Source: Nitrospirota bacterium
GTDB lineage: Bacteria > Nitrospirota > Thermodesulfovibrionia > UBA6902 > BMS3Bbin08
Direction of reading: 5' to 3'
Assembly (NCBI GenBank): GCA_016208845.1
Contig: JACQXH010000054.1
Span: 14,462-21,293, forward strand
DNA length: 6,832 bases
Below, one piece after another: positions 6,608 through 6,832 of the stretch (position 1 is its first letter; each line of letters begins with the position of its first letter). The position numbers and the translations under genes were made by a program. Under the pieces are notes generated by a model, which saw only the letters and a list, made by a program, of their open reading frames with translations, was not told where the DNA came from and ran no database searches.

Positions 6608-6832
6608 TTATAAGTCAATATATGTTTTCAGGATCGTAAAGAAGATTAGAAACGTCAGGTCTTGCTTATTATTGTTAAACTCAGTCGGGGTGATAAAGAC
6701 TTTCAGGTCATTCTGAAATTTCAGAGCTGGCCTCCTTATTGCACAGATAGTATGCACATATATCACTGGTTTTCTTTTTCACTGGAGATTTCTTTCTGAA
6801 TGGCGCTTATATTTTCGCCTATTTTTTCCATC
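6608..6832. other. Right-end stretch without a clear gene, with short inverted and tandem repeats
   Basis: No confident coding region was found here on either strand. TTTCAG (6701-6706) can pair with CTGAAA (6713-6718) around a 6-base loop, and CTGAAATTTCAG (6713-6724) is itself a perfect 12-bp palindrome. A further TTTCAG lies at 6626-6631. Bases 6763-6778 and 6779-6795 form an imperfect tandem duplication, both copies starting TCACTGG followed by a T-rich run. On the - strand a 52-codon GTG frame (6766-6608) ends in a hydrophobic stretch LTFLIFFTILKTYI but has no recognisable family. The stretch may be spacer or the decayed end of a gene. Confidence 0.35.
6763..6832 (-). CDS. Possible partial - strand reading frame entering from the right edge
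   Basis: On the - strand a frame is open from the window edge to a TGA at 6765-6763. From an ATG at 6831-6829 it reads MEKIGENISAIQKEIS and ends in ENQ. Ile at positions 4, 8, 11 and 15 gives heptad-like spacing with charged residues between, as in a short coiled coil. It could be the C-terminal end of a gene mostly outside the window, upstream of and co-directional with the PAS gene. The piece is too short to identify. The stop falls in the second copy of an imperfect tandem duplication that differs by one base in length, so the end may have been created by a frame change. Confidence 0.2.
   Translation of the reverse strand, partial: MEKIGENISAIQKEISSEKENQ

Noticed and set aside
6608..6766. 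52-codon GTG-initiated - strand frame with a hydrophobic C-terminus
   Set aside because: It has no recognised family, no Shine-Dalgarno sequence and a composition expected from AT-rich non-coding DNA. It is kept only as a note within the right-end stretch.
6800..6832. ATG at 6800 (+) opening a frame to the right edge with GGAG at 6784-6787
   Set aside because: The GGAG is 12 bases from the ATG, too far for usual spacing, only 11 codons are visible, and the opposite strand has the more protein-like reading.
1..6832. A new defence, mobile or CRISPR-type system in the window
   Set aside because: There is no integrase, transposase, nuclease-helicase pair, repeat-spacer array or tRNA-flanked insertion; the genes are core metabolism, replication and one sensor.

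Overview
The window reads as ordinary chromosome from a Gram-negative-type bacterium of moderate G+C. It carries one conserved housekeeping block on the + strand and one signalling gene on the - strand. Three things hint at an uncultivated Nitrospirota or deltaproteobacterial-grade anaerobe: the opening of AccA (YLDFEKP...), a DnaE with all its PHP metal ligands, and a PAS protein with a Cys-x10-Cys-x2-Cys motif. Short palindromic repeats in the spacers fit the same picture. This lineage call is an inference from protein style and is held loosely.

Layout. Bases 2-847 hold the 3' part of trpD (anthranilate phosphoribosyltransferase), whose N-terminus lies off the left edge. A 189-bp spacer (848-1036) carries a small palindrome flanked by degenerate direct repeats, plus promoter-like boxes just ahead of dnaE. 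Bases 1037-4606 hold the complete dnaE (replicative DNA polymerase III alpha, 1189 aa). A spacer of 109 bp at about 13% G+C follows, then accA (4716-5564), the alpha subunit of acetyl-CoA carboxylase carboxyltransferase. The dnaE-accA order is also found in E. coli and is an old neighbourhood. An 81-bp spacer separates accA from a convergent - strand gene (5646-6551) for a two-PAS-domain protein with a coiled-coil tail and no output domain. The last 281 bp hold no clear gene, only short inverted and tandem repeats and the possible end of a - strand reading frame that enters from the right edge.

The three + strand genes serve unrelated core tasks: tryptophan synthesis, replication and fatty-acid synthesis. 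No pathway joins them beyond growth-related co-expression of dnaE and accA.

There is no defence island, integrase, CRISPR array or evident new multi-gene system. The points most worth a second look are: an in-frame loss of roughly 45-50 residues from the N-terminal part of AccA, covering a strongly conserved segment; an extended basic linker in DnaE that contains a GC-rich hairpin and is bracketed by a GSKF repeat; the nested palindrome and direct-repeat element upstream of dnaE; and the absence of Shine-Dalgarno sequences before all three complete genes, two of which have -10-like boxes almost touching the start codon.
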